Assembly (NCBI GenBank): GCA_009617715.1
Contig: VTFK01000143.1
Coordinates: forward strand, 1-64,000
Reading direction: 5' to 3'
Source: Plectrocnemia conspersa
Lineage: Eukaryota; Arthropoda; Insecta; Trichoptera; Polycentropodidae
DNA length: 64,000 nucleotides
How positions within the stretch are numbered: the stretch's first letter is position 1; each line of letters opens with the position of its first letter. The translations under genes and the position numbers were made by a program. Under the pieces are notes generated by a model. That model saw only the letters and a program-made list of their open reading frames with translations. It was not told the DNA's origin and did no database searches. This document shows positions 13,923 to 30,599 of this stretch, one piece after another.

Positions 13923-14000
13923 ATGCTGTATTATATATATATATACAATAGCAAATTATTATATGCTGTATTATATATATATACAATAGCAAATTATTAT
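13923..14000. repeat. Two-copy tandem repeat, about 40 bp
   Basis: Copies at 13923-13962 and 13963-14000 begin ATGCTGTATTATATATATAT and end CAATAGCAAATTATTAT. They differ by one TA unit. Confidence 0.92.
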
Positions 14001-14695
14001 ATGACTGCTGATACATTGGGGAACCACCACACGTTCCTAATCACAAACGTGTATCACATGCGGTATGAGATCGATTTGTTTATTTCAATAACACAATCTC
14101 TTAGGTTGAATCGGGAGAAAATAATTTCCCGTTGAATCCCAAGTAGGTAAAGGGTGTAGAAACAGCGTCGCGTCAAAACAGGTTAAAGCTCACGAGCATT
14201 CCGCTGGCGCGCTTTTTTCTGAAGTTTCGGTTCGTTAGTTATTCATGGTGGAATGCACGAAGCCTACCGACTCTCGAATGCAGGATTTTTATTTTTTTCC
14301 CCATCGTTCTAGCTCTATTCAATTCACACTTTTCTGTATAAATGCAGTGGCGCTAGTAGATTAATTTATTAAATAATTATTCGATGGCTACTTTATTAGT
14401 GCGACATTGAAAATAATCCGCTCGCATATTTCACCTAGATTATTGATTAGCAAAACCCAAACATTTGAATACCCAAAATAATCCAAGAACCGCCAATTAT
14501 TGTTTTAATATATCATATTTATGTCTATATTCTTTAAATGTTATCTATAATCCAATACGAGTGATTATGTTTTTAAAAATTTGTGACTTATAGATTTTTT
14601 TTGTTTGAGTATGGATTGTTATTTTCTCTAAACATCGTTCTCCAAAGATGCAAAACAAAAAAAATAATTAATAACTATCAATATTTTATACTGTA

Positions 14696-15549
14696 GAATA
14701 CGCTCGGGATAAGAATTCCGGTTTGTTATTGTGTGCGTGAACTGTGTGGCTCAAAACAATTTCGCTCAAAATATTTTTTTTTTTTAAAAGAAAATATATG
14801 TTTATTTAACATACATGGAAATTTCAACGGACAATTAAAAATATATTATATAATCGAAAAAACCAGACATTGATGTCATTAATTAAATATTTAGAAAATT
14901 CAAAATCTTTCACTAGTCAAAAAAAGAATGAAGCCTTTAGCTATTCTTCAAAAGCAAACAGATATAAAATGGGGAAAGAAATTATTCGCAGATTGTTTAA
15001 TGGCTCGACGACTTTATTAAATCATTAGAATCCATTGAATAAATTAAAAAATTATCATTGGCGCAACGATAAGAATAATAACTTTTTTTAAGCCTTTACA
15101 GAGAATAAAAAAAAAAAAGTAACAACATACGGATTAATGGAAAAATAATTAAAATATTTTAATCGACGGGTAAGAGAACGAATAACTTACAGTGTATATT
15201 TAAAGCCTTGATATCAATTAACCCAGATATGCCCAAGAAATTTTGTTCTCTTAAAATTTCATTTATAAATAAAAAACAGTGGCACGAGTTTAGTGACCTA
15301 CCCATGGAACAGTGGGCATATCTGGTTTATAAGCCAATATCAACACAAAGTTATTAAAAATAAATCACTAGAGAAGATCGAACTTCTGTGCCACACTGCA
15401 CTTTAATGGCGAATACCAGCGTTGACGAATCAGCGACTGTCCTTAAAAGAGAAAGCGAGACAACGAAGTACGCGCTACATCGCTTCTCCCTCTCATATAC
15501 ATGTACACGCACACAATAACAAACCGGCATCCTTATCCCGAGCGTACTC
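14696..15549. mobile_element. 854-bp non-autonomous element with 44-bp TIRs
   Basis: The inverted ends (14696-14739 and 15506-15549) agree at 41 of 44 positions, sharing TACGCTCGGGATAAG and CCGGTTTGTTATTGTGTGCG. TA dinucleotides (14694-14695 and 15550-15551) fit a target duplication. No transposase is readable inside. A second inverted pair, AACCCAGATATGCCCA (15220-15235) and its near-perfect inverse (15313-15328), sits internally. TA duplication suggests a Tc1/mariner-type MITE, but the family is not recognised. Confidence 0.8.
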
Positions 15550-15551
15550 TA

Positions 15552-18070
15552 ATACCGGTAGTTTTGAAGGTAAATTTTAGCCCCAATATCAGTACAACCA
15601 GTATTGCAATTCCTACTTGTTGGTTATATTTGTTATGTTTGTCTCTAGTCAAATGTTAACGAATGTTAAAAAATCTAATTTTAAATTTAAATATATATGA
15701 GAAAAACTAATGATAAGTATTTTATACAGAAATCTATAAATCCTAGGTACAACTATTCGATTTTTGTCATAAACGCAAGAAACTGCATTTATAATAAGCA
15801 CTTATCTGCAGTCCATTTGTCCATGATTTTTTTTATTGTAATACATAAGTGTATGACTTTTAAGGCGAGCGGTGTTTAACGTCATAAAAATAGTATAATA
15901 CATATTTAAGTGAAATTTTGCAATGATTTTATGTTTAGATTGCTTAAAAATAATTCATCGCGCTTTATGGTAATTAAATCTTTGGTAAAGCTCTATACAT
16001 AATTGCTTTCTCTTCCGAGTAAAAGACATTAACACATTTTGTGTTTTGTAAAATTAATTTGTACAAGACAGTTTTCCACGTATTATTTATTGGTTCTCTT
16101 GGATTAAAACACATTATTCATCATATTTAATTAAATATTTTGTAACAACTTAACCTTGTGAATGTAAAAATATAACTAAATATAACTAAATAACTGTCGC
16201 ACTACTACTTTAATAAAAACTATTATTTGTTTAATATAGAGTTGATCTACAAAAAATAAACTCAATGCAAGATAAGAAAAATTTGATTCGATATAAAAAT
16301 ATGTTTTACACATAAAGGTTAAAGGATTTTTTCGTAATAGTCGCAATATATATTCTGACCCGGAACTATTACGATCGAAATTTTTCGAGAAAGATTTACT
16401 GTAAAAATTTGTAGTTAAACATATTTAATGCAAATTTAGATTAAAAATGTCCAGAGCAAATTGCGTTATATGTACATGTATTTATGTTTACTATATAATA
16501 TTTTCTAAATGTTTGGCGATTTTTGTTTTATTTTTTCTTTTCACTTGAAAGAACACTGTTGCTCTTTTATTTATTACACCTAGTCTTTTTCGTATATTGC
16601 TTTCAAAGTGAGACAACACCTGGTCCCGTACAAATCTCAGACCCTCTAATGAAACAACAAAGTGCCTCGCCCATTCCGCGGAGCGTACATATACTATACG
16701 CGGTTAACCCGAGCTCTCTCCATTTTATTGTTTGTTCAACTGATAAAACATTTATTTTCACAAAACACTCTCTGGCAAAACCGAACTTTATTAGGCGGCG
16801 ACTAAAAGCCGAACAGATTGAAAAATATTTGCGCACAGCGCCCATCTAATTGGAACCTTAAAATTCCAAATTCGAACCGACCGAAGATCGAGACCCAAAG
16901 TCTTCCGGCAAATATTTGCCCATCGGGGGGGGGAAATATTTCTTCTTCTTCTTTGGTAGAATTCGAAAATTACCCCCCGGCGCGTATGAATAAAATAAAT
17001 ATTTGCTTTTGAGCGGAGTGATTGCCTCAACCCTTTCGAATGTGCTCCCGGTCTTATTCCTTCGGACGGTTCAGTGGTGCTGTGTTTTTTATCTTTTTCT
17101 TCACCGTCCTTCGCGACTTTTTTCTTCGTATTATTGCGAGAATTATTCAAGATAAGATATCGAAGGTCGAGCAGAAGTTTGACAATTCGCTCGAACATAA
17201 AAAACGCGCCGTCGAGCGAAAGTTCAACAAGGATCTGTATAAATACAAAGTTAATATTTAAATATTATTTAACGATATTATTTTATGTGAATATTTTTCT
17301 TTCGAGATTCGATCTTTCAACATTCTAATACTAAATATACATTATATCGAAAAGCATTCAAACAATAACCTAGATTAAAAGCACTGCAGTAATTAGTAAG
17401 AAAATATTTGCAGTTTTGTAACTGGAGTGCTTATTATTATGAGATATATTAAAATGGTAGGAAGCCTATAATTTACAATACCTAATCACGCGTAAATTAG
17501 CAAAAATGAGAGTTCTAAAACTGTTCATATTATTTTGTACATATTCTAAAATAAAAATCTGCATCTTGAATATAAAAAACATATTAAAATTTAAATTTTG
17601 ACATTTTTCCACATGTATTACTATGATTTTTTATTTTTTAATATGACATTACAATATAGTAAGTAATATAGTTTGCGCTTTATAAAATAGTTTTCATTAA
17701 AAAATTAAATATTTTTACATACACAAATTATACAAAATTGAGGGGTTCTTAAACTTTGGTAGAAGAGATCTTTTTGTAAATAAAAATTACATAAGAACTA
17801 ATCAGATCACGACTAAAATAATAATTATATACCTATTTTAAACATTAAACATTTAAAAAAAAAAAAATATTTTATGCATAAAATTATATCGAGCAGAAAA
17901 CGCAATGAAATTAAAAAAACTTTAAATGACGCTTAAACAAATTGAACAGATTACACTATCTCTGAAAAATCGAGAGTACTTTCTCAAATACATCGGAGTT
18001 TCTTTGGCTATTTTATAAATTATCTTTGAATCCCGACCACAATATACAAGTTCTGCTAAAAGTATTTACA
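15552..18070. other. Non-coding DNA; hAT-like end and GC-richer block
   Basis: 15553-15625 (ACCGGTAGTTTT to AGTATTGCAATTCC) resembles the hAT-like terminus at 34.4 kb. 16610-17240 is GC-richer, with overlapping frames on both strands and a G9 run (16925), but no recognisable protein. The rest is AT-rich. Confidence 0.45.
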
Positions 18071-18072
18071 TA

Positions 18073-19316
18073 TAGGAGGACCGAAAAGTAACCAAAATTC
18101 TTTAAAACATTTTTTTCGAATCTTTTTATTTCAATACGCGGTCTAGTATTCGCATAAGTTTTTATAAATATAAAGTAAAAACCGTAAATTTATGGTTTCT
18201 TTGAAAAAAAAATTTTTTACCCTTAAATAGAGGGATGTCGAGGCAAACAATTGATGGGATGCATTTACGCCATTATATGCTGTTTTTGTTCGATCAATGG
18301 ATTAATACTAACGAAGCAACACAAGTTATCAAAAATACTTATGGTGATGTTTTGAAACTTAACAAGTGTCATCATTATTTAAAAAAAATAAAAATAAGGA
18401 CCTCAAGGACATTGCTCGAAAAGGACCACCTCAAAAATTAGACGATGATGTCCTGAAATCAATGGTTGAGTCAGATCCTTGTCAGACCATAAAAGAGTTA
18501 TCGACAAAGAATGGCTGTCCATGGACTACAAACCAGGATCATCTATGACGTTTGAGAAAGGAATTTGGGTCCCGCCTGAATTATCGGCAACAGCGCTCGA
18601 CCAGCGCCGTACCATCTGTGCATTCCTTATCCCGTTATGAAGGAGACTCATTTTTACTACGTATTTGTAACTGGAGATGAGAAGTGGGTGCTTTACAATA
18701 ATCCCGTACGAAAAAACAATGGCTTTCTTCCGAGTATGTACCTGTTCCAACCTCTCCACCACCTCTAACAATAAAGAAGGTATTTTTTTGTGTATGATGG
18801 GATTTCTCTGGAGTGATACACTACGAGTTGCTTTAACCTGGAGAAACCGTTACAGCGATTATGTATTGTAAACAATTCGAACGATTGAAACATGACATTT
18901 AAAAGAAACAATCCGTTAAGAGCAATAATAAGCCAAGAATTTTTCATCATGACAACGCGAGGCCTCATTCTGCAAAATTGACTCAAAAAAAAATAAGGGA
19001 GGTTGAGTTGGAAGTTTCACCCCATCCTCCACATTCACCAGATTTTGCACTGTCTGATTACCATCTATTTAGTTCAATAGAACATTCGTGATGAAAAATT
19101 AAATTAAAATATTGGCGAATTAAAAAAAAATTTAGAAAAGTTTTTTATTTAAAAACCAAAAGATTTATGCAAAAAGGGAATTGAAAATTTGCCTACACGT
19201 TGTCAAAAGGTCATTAATAATGACGGAATTTTTTTTTAATTAGTATTTATAATGATCTTCTAAATAAATATTTTCTGCAAGCAAACAAAAGCTTTGATTA
19301 CTTTTCGGTCCACCTA
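18073..19316 (+). mobile_element. mariner element (D34D), complete ends, degenerate transposase
   Basis: TA duplications (18071-18072 and 19317-19318) flank inverted repeats of 24 bp with two mismatches (core GGACCGAAAAGTAA). At 1244 bp the length is normal for mariner. The transposase begins near 18235 (LRHYMLFLFDQWINTNEATQ) and shifts frame into GPPQKLDDDVLKSMVESDP. It then continues through further shifts with the first catalytic motif VTGDEKWVLYNNP (about 18666-18704), VCVWWD-like sequence (about 18785), the second motif FHHDNARPHSAKLTQKK and the third HPPHSPDFALSDYHLF (about 19020-19070). The second and third Asp are 34 residues apart. At least four frameshifts or stops make it inactive. 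It is a different mariner lineage from the one at 8.5 kb, judging by the TIRs. Confidence 0.93.
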
Positions 19317-19318
19317 TA

Positions 19319-21494
19319 CATACATGTATCAAAAAATAACTAATTTGATTTTAAAAAATACTTTTGACACATAATTTTGCGAAATATGAATCAAACTATT
19401 TTTGAAGAATTCCAGCTGACAATATTTTTTGAATGAACAGAAATATACAAGTGATAAATTTAAAATAACTTAATCAGTGCACTCGTGTTTGAGTGTTGTT
19501 TGAGAAAATAATGTTGTAATAAAATACAATAACAAATAAAGAAAAACTTATTGTACTGATGCTTGCAAATCATAATCGTAGCGTCTATTAAAATATTCAA
19601 ATTTGTGCTAATGTCAAATTTAAATATTTGACGTTGGAACGAGACACTGGCGAAGAAATAAAAATTTAAAAATCCATGAAGGTTTTTTCATGGATACGAA
19701 CAGGTAGGATTCCGCATTAATTCTGACATTTAAAGAGACATTCAATATTCAAAGTTGTGCGTAATAAAATTATTTAAGCATCTGAATATTTAATAAATTT
19801 AAACTTTGAAAAAGCTCAGAAATGGAAACTGACGTTTTAGTCATCACGATTGACAGCTTAAATAACCATAATTTAGAACAGCGAAAAGTAAAAATATAAT
19901 TGATTCCGAGAGACAATACATTTCCTTTGCCCCAATTTATAATGAAATATACATCAAATGTATTTTTCGGAAAGGTAATATCGGATTGGAGATATTCATG
20001 CAAATGTATACTTGCATGAATATTTTATACTGTATGGTAAACATTATATGTGTGTGTAAAAAAATATTCACTCGTGTATAATGAAACTCGATATTTTGTA
20101 GTATATGTAGCATTTTCAATAGCGGACAAGTAATGGATGTTGTGATACTAATATTTTTGGTCTAAAATAACACACTACTCTCATATAACACTTGTATTAT
20201 TAAAAATGTGTCTATTTAAATTATAAATTATACGTCACTCATGATCAGTTATAAAGAATATATATATATATATATTTCTAGAATATATATAAATATATAT
20301 TTAGATACAAATTTAATTTAAATTATTTTATATGTATTTTACAACTGAGAAACGTTTTTTTTTAATATAATAAAGTAAAAATTGCATTTTTTCATTACAT
20401 AAATTGAAGAAATTATATTTTTTTTATTATTGATGAATCAAGTAGAAGAAAAATAGAACGACTTTACATATAATTCCAAAAATATTTTTTTCTGTATTTT
20501 GAAAATAATAATAAAATAAAATAAGAAATTAGTAATATGTAAAAATGCGCCACATTTGATTTAATACATTCTATGTATCATATGCTTAATATCAGGCATT
20601 ATTTTTAATACCATTGGTAGTTATATTATTATAAATGTTTATATAATAAGTTAAGTATTTTTAACAAATCAATGTATTGCTTATTTTTTTTTTTTTAAAT
20701 TACATTGCATTTTTTATTGCTTAAAAAAATCTAAGATAATGAAAAAATAAATAACTTAATTATTAAGTATCAAAAAAGTTAAATATAAATAGAAAATATT
20801 GAGAATTACTAATCGAATTAATACCTAATATTATCAGAAGTTTTTAATCGCCACAAAATTAATTACGTCAATTAAAAAGTCACCTTTGCGTGACCCACGA
20901 AATTAAATCTAGCACTTAAAGGTATTAAACATTTAGAATAGCAATGTCGTTTTTGCCGTGATGCTCATTAATAATACCAACTTATAGCCACCGGTAGATT
21001 AGTAAATGTCCACGTCAAAAAGTACTGCAAATTGTTGCCGAATATAATACTTTTCTTCCGAACACGGGTCGCCGGCCACTTAACCCCTACAAGGACCCCC
21101 GAGAGCTTAATTATATATGAAATCCGCCCGCCCTCTTTAACCTAATTTTAAGGGCTCCCTCTAAAATTACATTACTCACCCATATTTATACAAATCATCC
21201 ATCATTATGTCATATTTGAATCAGTTTATCAATAAACAAGTTGGGCCAATAAGCACGAACGTATTTAATAATGTTTGCTCGTGATTCTCAAGGGCTTAAC
21301 ACGCACACATTGAGTGGTGGAAAACCGCCCACCTTGATGGAGTTGTTAAAGGTTGATTTACACAACTTGTTTATTACATAAAATTTATATCAAAGACAAT
21401 AATAAAATTGGCAAATATTGTATAACTATTTGTAATTATAAAGTTTACAATATAAAATTATAAATTAAGCTATGATAATCGTCGCTCTAGTGAG
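19319..21494. other. AT-rich non-coding DNA
   Basis: No gene was recognised. A short TA run lies near 20260 and a GC-richer patch at 21000-21170. A degraded plus-strand reading at 19540-19640 (LIVLMLANHNRS) could be transposon debris but is not assignable. Confidence 0.45.
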
Positions 21495-21775
21495 TAATTC
21501 GTTCATTCTGGAGTACCACAGAGATCCAATCTGGATCATCTGCTATTTATGACGACATGCATACAAGCGATAATTGATAACTTATTGATGCTGATAATCT
21601 GAAAGTGTTTTAGAGTATTAGCATAAATTCGAATACCCTAAATTTATATAAAGGAGATGGTCTATTGACAATCGATTATAATCAATAATTTGTTATCGAA
21701 TCGCGTTCTGTACGATACGCTAGTTCGTAGTGTTCTCGAATATGACTTTTTTGTCATAATATAAATAAAAAGTAA
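21495..21775 (+). mobile_element. Degenerate fragment of the same LINE family as 9.2-11.0 kb
   Basis: On the plus strand, TCTGGAGTACCACAGAGATC parallels the SGVPQGSN block of the LINE at 9.2-11.0 kb. Near 21700-21740 the reading RIAFCTIR, FVVFSNMTF corresponds to its YDTLVRSILESG segment, with about 100 bp between them missing. It has many frameshifts. Confidence 0.6.
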
Positions 21776-24700
21776 AAAAATATATCAACGATTTAGAGTG
21801 TAAATTGACCAACATTACTTTTTAATAAAATTACTAGATATGTTCATTTACGAATATTTTTCTTAAATAAATTTTCTTAAAAAGAAAATATTATTGAACA
21901 TCAAATTACATTATTGTTTATCGAATATAATAAGAAACTCAATGGAAGCTTTGGATAGTATATAAATCTAGCTATACTCGAAACAACAATTTGGCGGAAT
22001 AATATTCTATATATAAATTTGCAATATTATTAATAATCAACAAATATACATATATTCTATTTTTGTAAATAGATGTTTCATAAATAGTATATACCTAATA
22101 ATGTAACATTATATGTATGTATAAATAAACGTACACATAAAAGGGTTAGCACGCACAATATGGGGGTGAAAGCCTTCAACCTCAATAGTGTTGTTAAGGG
22201 TTGTTTTTTTAACACGCCCTAAAGCTTTTGTCACCACTTGAAAGATTAGTATCTGACTCATTAGCAGGCGTTCACTAACGACGCGACGCGGTGCAGGTTA
22301 TTGTTTTTTTTTTCAGAACAAAGCTTTACGGTTTTCAGGTCGACTAGTCTAAGAATATTTTTTCTATGTATACCTTGCGTTAAATATTAATGTATATTAC
22401 ACAGTCTCCGAACAACGTTAAGTATAACGTTGCACTTTAAAAGTTTGTTAAATAGTTTTATGCGTCGTTCGAAAGCAAACCGCGTTGTATTAGTTTGCCA
22501 ACATACATAGTTGCATAGTCCGAGAACTTTGAGTAAACTTTACGGTAAAGTCAGAAGTAATTAAGTATTCAAATGTTTTATCTTGATGAAAAATCATACA
22601 GGCAGTGCGGAAATTTTCCCTTTGTTAATGTTTTATTAACTTACTACGGTATAGTATTATATCTAATACTAATAATTAATTAACTCGTTTAACTCCAGAG
22701 AGACTAACTTAATGAGCTTTATTATAGTATTATTTTTTTATTATAAAAGTGTATGAAAATATATGTATAATACATATAAAAAAAAGACGGACAATAAAAA
22801 AAATTACTAGCATTTTTATGTATTTTAAGTTTGTATTGCTATAAAATATTTAGAATGTATAAAATGAGTATATTAAAAACAATTTATTATAGGAGATAAA
22901 AATATAATTTAGGGCAAGAATGCCTTTAACTATAATACTCAATTAATGTATAGTGAATGTCCTCTTTATATTTGGCTCTAATAGGTTTTAATGGAAAATA
23001 ATTATTTTGTATTTATTTCTATGGCAACAAATATAACTGTTTTTTTCCGCCGTGTAAATAATAACAATCTAAATAATAACACCTAGACATTTTAGGTATA
23101 AAATACAATTTGCTTAGTTGTGAGTTATGTAATCAGATAAATGAAATCGCTGTTCGCTTCAGTCGCATGTCGATATCGCATGAACAATAATTTGATATTA
23201 ATTTCCCCAGAACTAATGGTTTTTGCTTCATATACACATACATATATATATAGAATATTTTTTCACAGTTATCCCAAACACACACACGACGCTTTTGTCC
23301 GCTCCATTAACACTGTTCGAAGGATAGGCCTGCCACAAATAATAAGCGCTGAAAGATGATACTCCCGATGTTTTTTTGCCGAGTTTTTGTTGGCGCTCGT
23401 GACAAAAGAAGAAAACTCGCGATTTTTCCGGAGTAATCTGCCCTAATGGCCGCCGCCGCAAACCCATCGTCGCCTTAACAAAGTGCGGGTGTCTCATTCA
23501 TTCCACTTCATTTGCTAACGACGACCCCCGTGGGGTGGCTAGTAAAAAAACAACCTCACGTGCTGCGACCACCCGCCAGTTCCCGGGAAAACTTTTCCGG
23601 GCACACTTTTTTACCAGCTAATGCATTAGCGGCGAGTAGTTGCAGTAGCCAACGGGATCTGGCGCTATCAAGATAAAACCCGTTTGATCCCAGCCATTAA
23701 GGATATTAAATAAGGTGCCAAATTTATTTATAGTCTACAAAAAAAGATTATTAATGCTAATTCTGAATTAAATTATTTAAAGATAATATATGATGTACTA
23801 TTAAATGTATATAAGAGATTGGCAAGGTTTATCAAGATAAAAAACATATTTTAATAAATTTGGATGTGGCATTAAATCTTTCAATTTTATGTATTTACTA
23901 TTTCATTAATCTAATAATCCATTTAAAAAAATATATAAAAATAAGAAGAAAAACAAAATTACTACGAAACTATCAGTTATATTAAATTATACTATACGAG
24001 ACAGTTGAAACATTCTAATGTCCCGATGACCCATAATCATGGACTTTACTTGAACAAAGACAAAGATCGGTGCCAAATACAATGGAATACGGTGCAAGCT
24101 GGTACCGAAATACCAGATTTGCATTGAATAAAGACATTGCTAATTCGTTGCTAACACGACGTGTACCTTTATAGCTGTCAAAATGTCATATAATACCTGC
24201 CTTAGACAATAACAACGAGTCTGATTCCGCCCAAAATCATCGACATTAGTTAGAGAATCAAGGAAAAACAGAAACGTTAGATTTTACGGGTACAAAACTG
24301 CTGTTCATAATTATATACTTCCACCACTTTGTCCAGAATTAATACTTCGCTTTAAATTTCGAATAATCGCGAGCTTAGCCAAATTCGAACAAAGCAGAGC
24401 TACGTCGAATCGACCAAGTCGAATCTAAGAAGACCGATAAAATTAGTCGCTTCTCTTCGACTGTCCGATCTGGATATATTCACCTGAATCCCGAGAATAT
24501 AACCCGATTTTTTATGCAACTTATACGTAACGCATTACTACGGCAAAAATATAATATACAAATTGTACGACCACATTGCAAACTAATATTATTTACTAAC
24601 AATATGTGAAAACATATAAAATTAAATAAATAAAATAAGATAATAAAGCAACAAAACAGACTGAATTTTCTAGTGCAATAATAACGTACAATCAAATTTG

Positions 24701-26372
24701 TAAAAGTGATATTAAAAAACAAACTAATTGTAAATATAGATATATCAGCTGTATATTAAAAAAAATAAGTTGATGTAATTTTCATAGTAAGTAAAACCAG
24801 AAAATTAATATTAAACCAATACGATAGACTAGTAACTAATACCTGAAAAAATTTCGAATCGCATATAAACCATTGTGTTCTTTTTAATTTCTATCGTGTC
24901 TGGGAGATCGAAATTAGTAATTATTCTATACGTATAATTTAGATTGAACTTTACAGATTACCTTCAGCAGGATTATCATAATCTGACGGATGAAAATGGT
25001 GATGATTAATTGGAACTGAACCATGTTTATATCAGTTATAAAAATTCTATATTATTGAGCTATTTTAGTTTATAGAAAATATTATATATGTATCAAATAA
25101 AAAAATAATATCACAATTCTATGATATATATAACTATGTTGTTAAAAATATTAGATTTATTGGTATAAAAAGTAAATATTTAGTAATTTCTAAAGCTCTG
25201 TTTTTTCATGTACTTAATAAAAAAAAATTAACGTTTCACATTACAAAATATTTAAAACTAGAAATATAGAGGGAGCTCAGAGTACAAAACTATGAATACA
25301 CAATATAGCTTAAAATATCTTTCACAGGGTCGCTTCTTTATATTATTTATTTTGATCAAGATGTGGATGTTCTATTATAAGGCAAAATGTTCGCTATATG
25401 TAAATACATATATACTATTTATAACTTTTAGCACGGGTTTGCACAACATGCAAAAATAATAAACACAATTCGAGTGCGTTCAAAAATTGGATAAAAAATA
25501 ATATATACAATTTTAATAATTATATGTCATTTTTGTAATAAAATATTATATATTATATACTTATATTGATATCAACGTATATTTACGTTCTCTGTAAAAA
25601 TTAAAATTATAAATTTAAAATATAAATTCTGTAAAAAAGGACATTTCAGTCAAAATAAAATAAACCGTTTAATAAAAAATGCCCCTTTAATAAGTTTTTT
25701 CAACTAATCATTTATTAAAACTGCTAACTAATAAATTAATCACTAAGTAAAATCCCACAAAATTGTTGAACCAATAATTAAAAAACTTTTTAAATGTATT
25801 TATTTATGACAATAGCGATATTAAATTTAAAAACACCTATTACAATTTTTAATACATTCATTATGTATGAAAATTTTAGTGGTTATTTATTAACTAATTG
25901 TAATTAAACCTTAATAAGCTTTTCATGACGATTAAATGTTCAATAATTGTAATCGCTATTCCGTAAAATATTAATAATAACAGACTCTGTCAATATCGTG
26001 ATAAATTATATTTATTATACACTTTGGGTGTAAAAGGTTGATTTTGACGAAGGTCTTATAAATCTAACCTTCAATATTTGTTTTGTGAAATGATCGTATT
26101 TGCAAAACACAATTTCAAAGCGTCTATTTAAATAGAACGATACATTATTCATATTCGATATTTAATTAATAAATTTTATACTTATGCACATATATACTAT
26201 ATTTAGATTAAATGCGTGTTTTAAAATATATTTAGACTAAAATCAAGTCAGTAAGACACTAAAATTGTACATTAAAACGTCTCTTTAATAAAAAAAAATG
26301 TGTTTTAAGGAACAGTTTTTGTTGTAAAAAAATATATTAAATACTAAATTATTGCTAATATAATAATCTTAC
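21776..26372. other. Non-coding DNA, probable Dscam intron 2
   Basis: Mostly AT-rich. A GC-richer stretch at 23370-23700 has no convincing exon on either strand. It was scanned for the second half of Dscam Ig1 (Y-x-C) without success. Confidence 0.45.
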
Positions 26373-26544
26373 CTTAATCCTGGTATAGAACTGACGAGAG
26401 ATCCGTCGGCTAGGTGCCAAGATATGCTTGGCGGTGGAAACCCGTGTGCGGAGCAAGGAGCGCTCGCTCCAGTATTGTTGCTGAAGATGAGCCTCGATGG
26501 AGGCTCCTGCAGGAACACGGGTCCATGATCCTGAGCCTGGCATA
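26373..26544 (-). CDS. Dscam-like: Dscam-family gene, second coding exon (first half of Ig domain 1)
   Basis: This 172-bp exon is bounded by an acceptor (TTTTGTTTTACAG|TATGCC) and a donor (ATTAAG|GTAAGATT). It holds 56 full codons with two bases of a split codon at each end. The peptide starts CQAQDHGPVFLQEPPSRL, runs through FSNNTGASAPCSAHGFPPP and SISWHLADGS, and ends SSIPGLR. That is the N-terminal Ig1 signature of arthropod Dscam proteins: G-P-x-F-x-x-E-P-P, F-S-N-N-T-G, the B-strand Cys, the C-strand Trp, D-G and P-G-L-R. The partner Cys of the domain (Y-x-C) must lie in the next exon, which was not found in the window. Signal peptidase cleavage after CQA is plausible. The gene runs right to left, so the remaining exons should lie beyond position 1. 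Which paralogue it is (Dscam1 to 4) cannot be decided from one half-domain. The family call is firm; the paralogue is open. Confidence 0.88.
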
Positions 26545-30594
<4,050 letters not shown>

Positions 30595-30599
30595 CGTTT

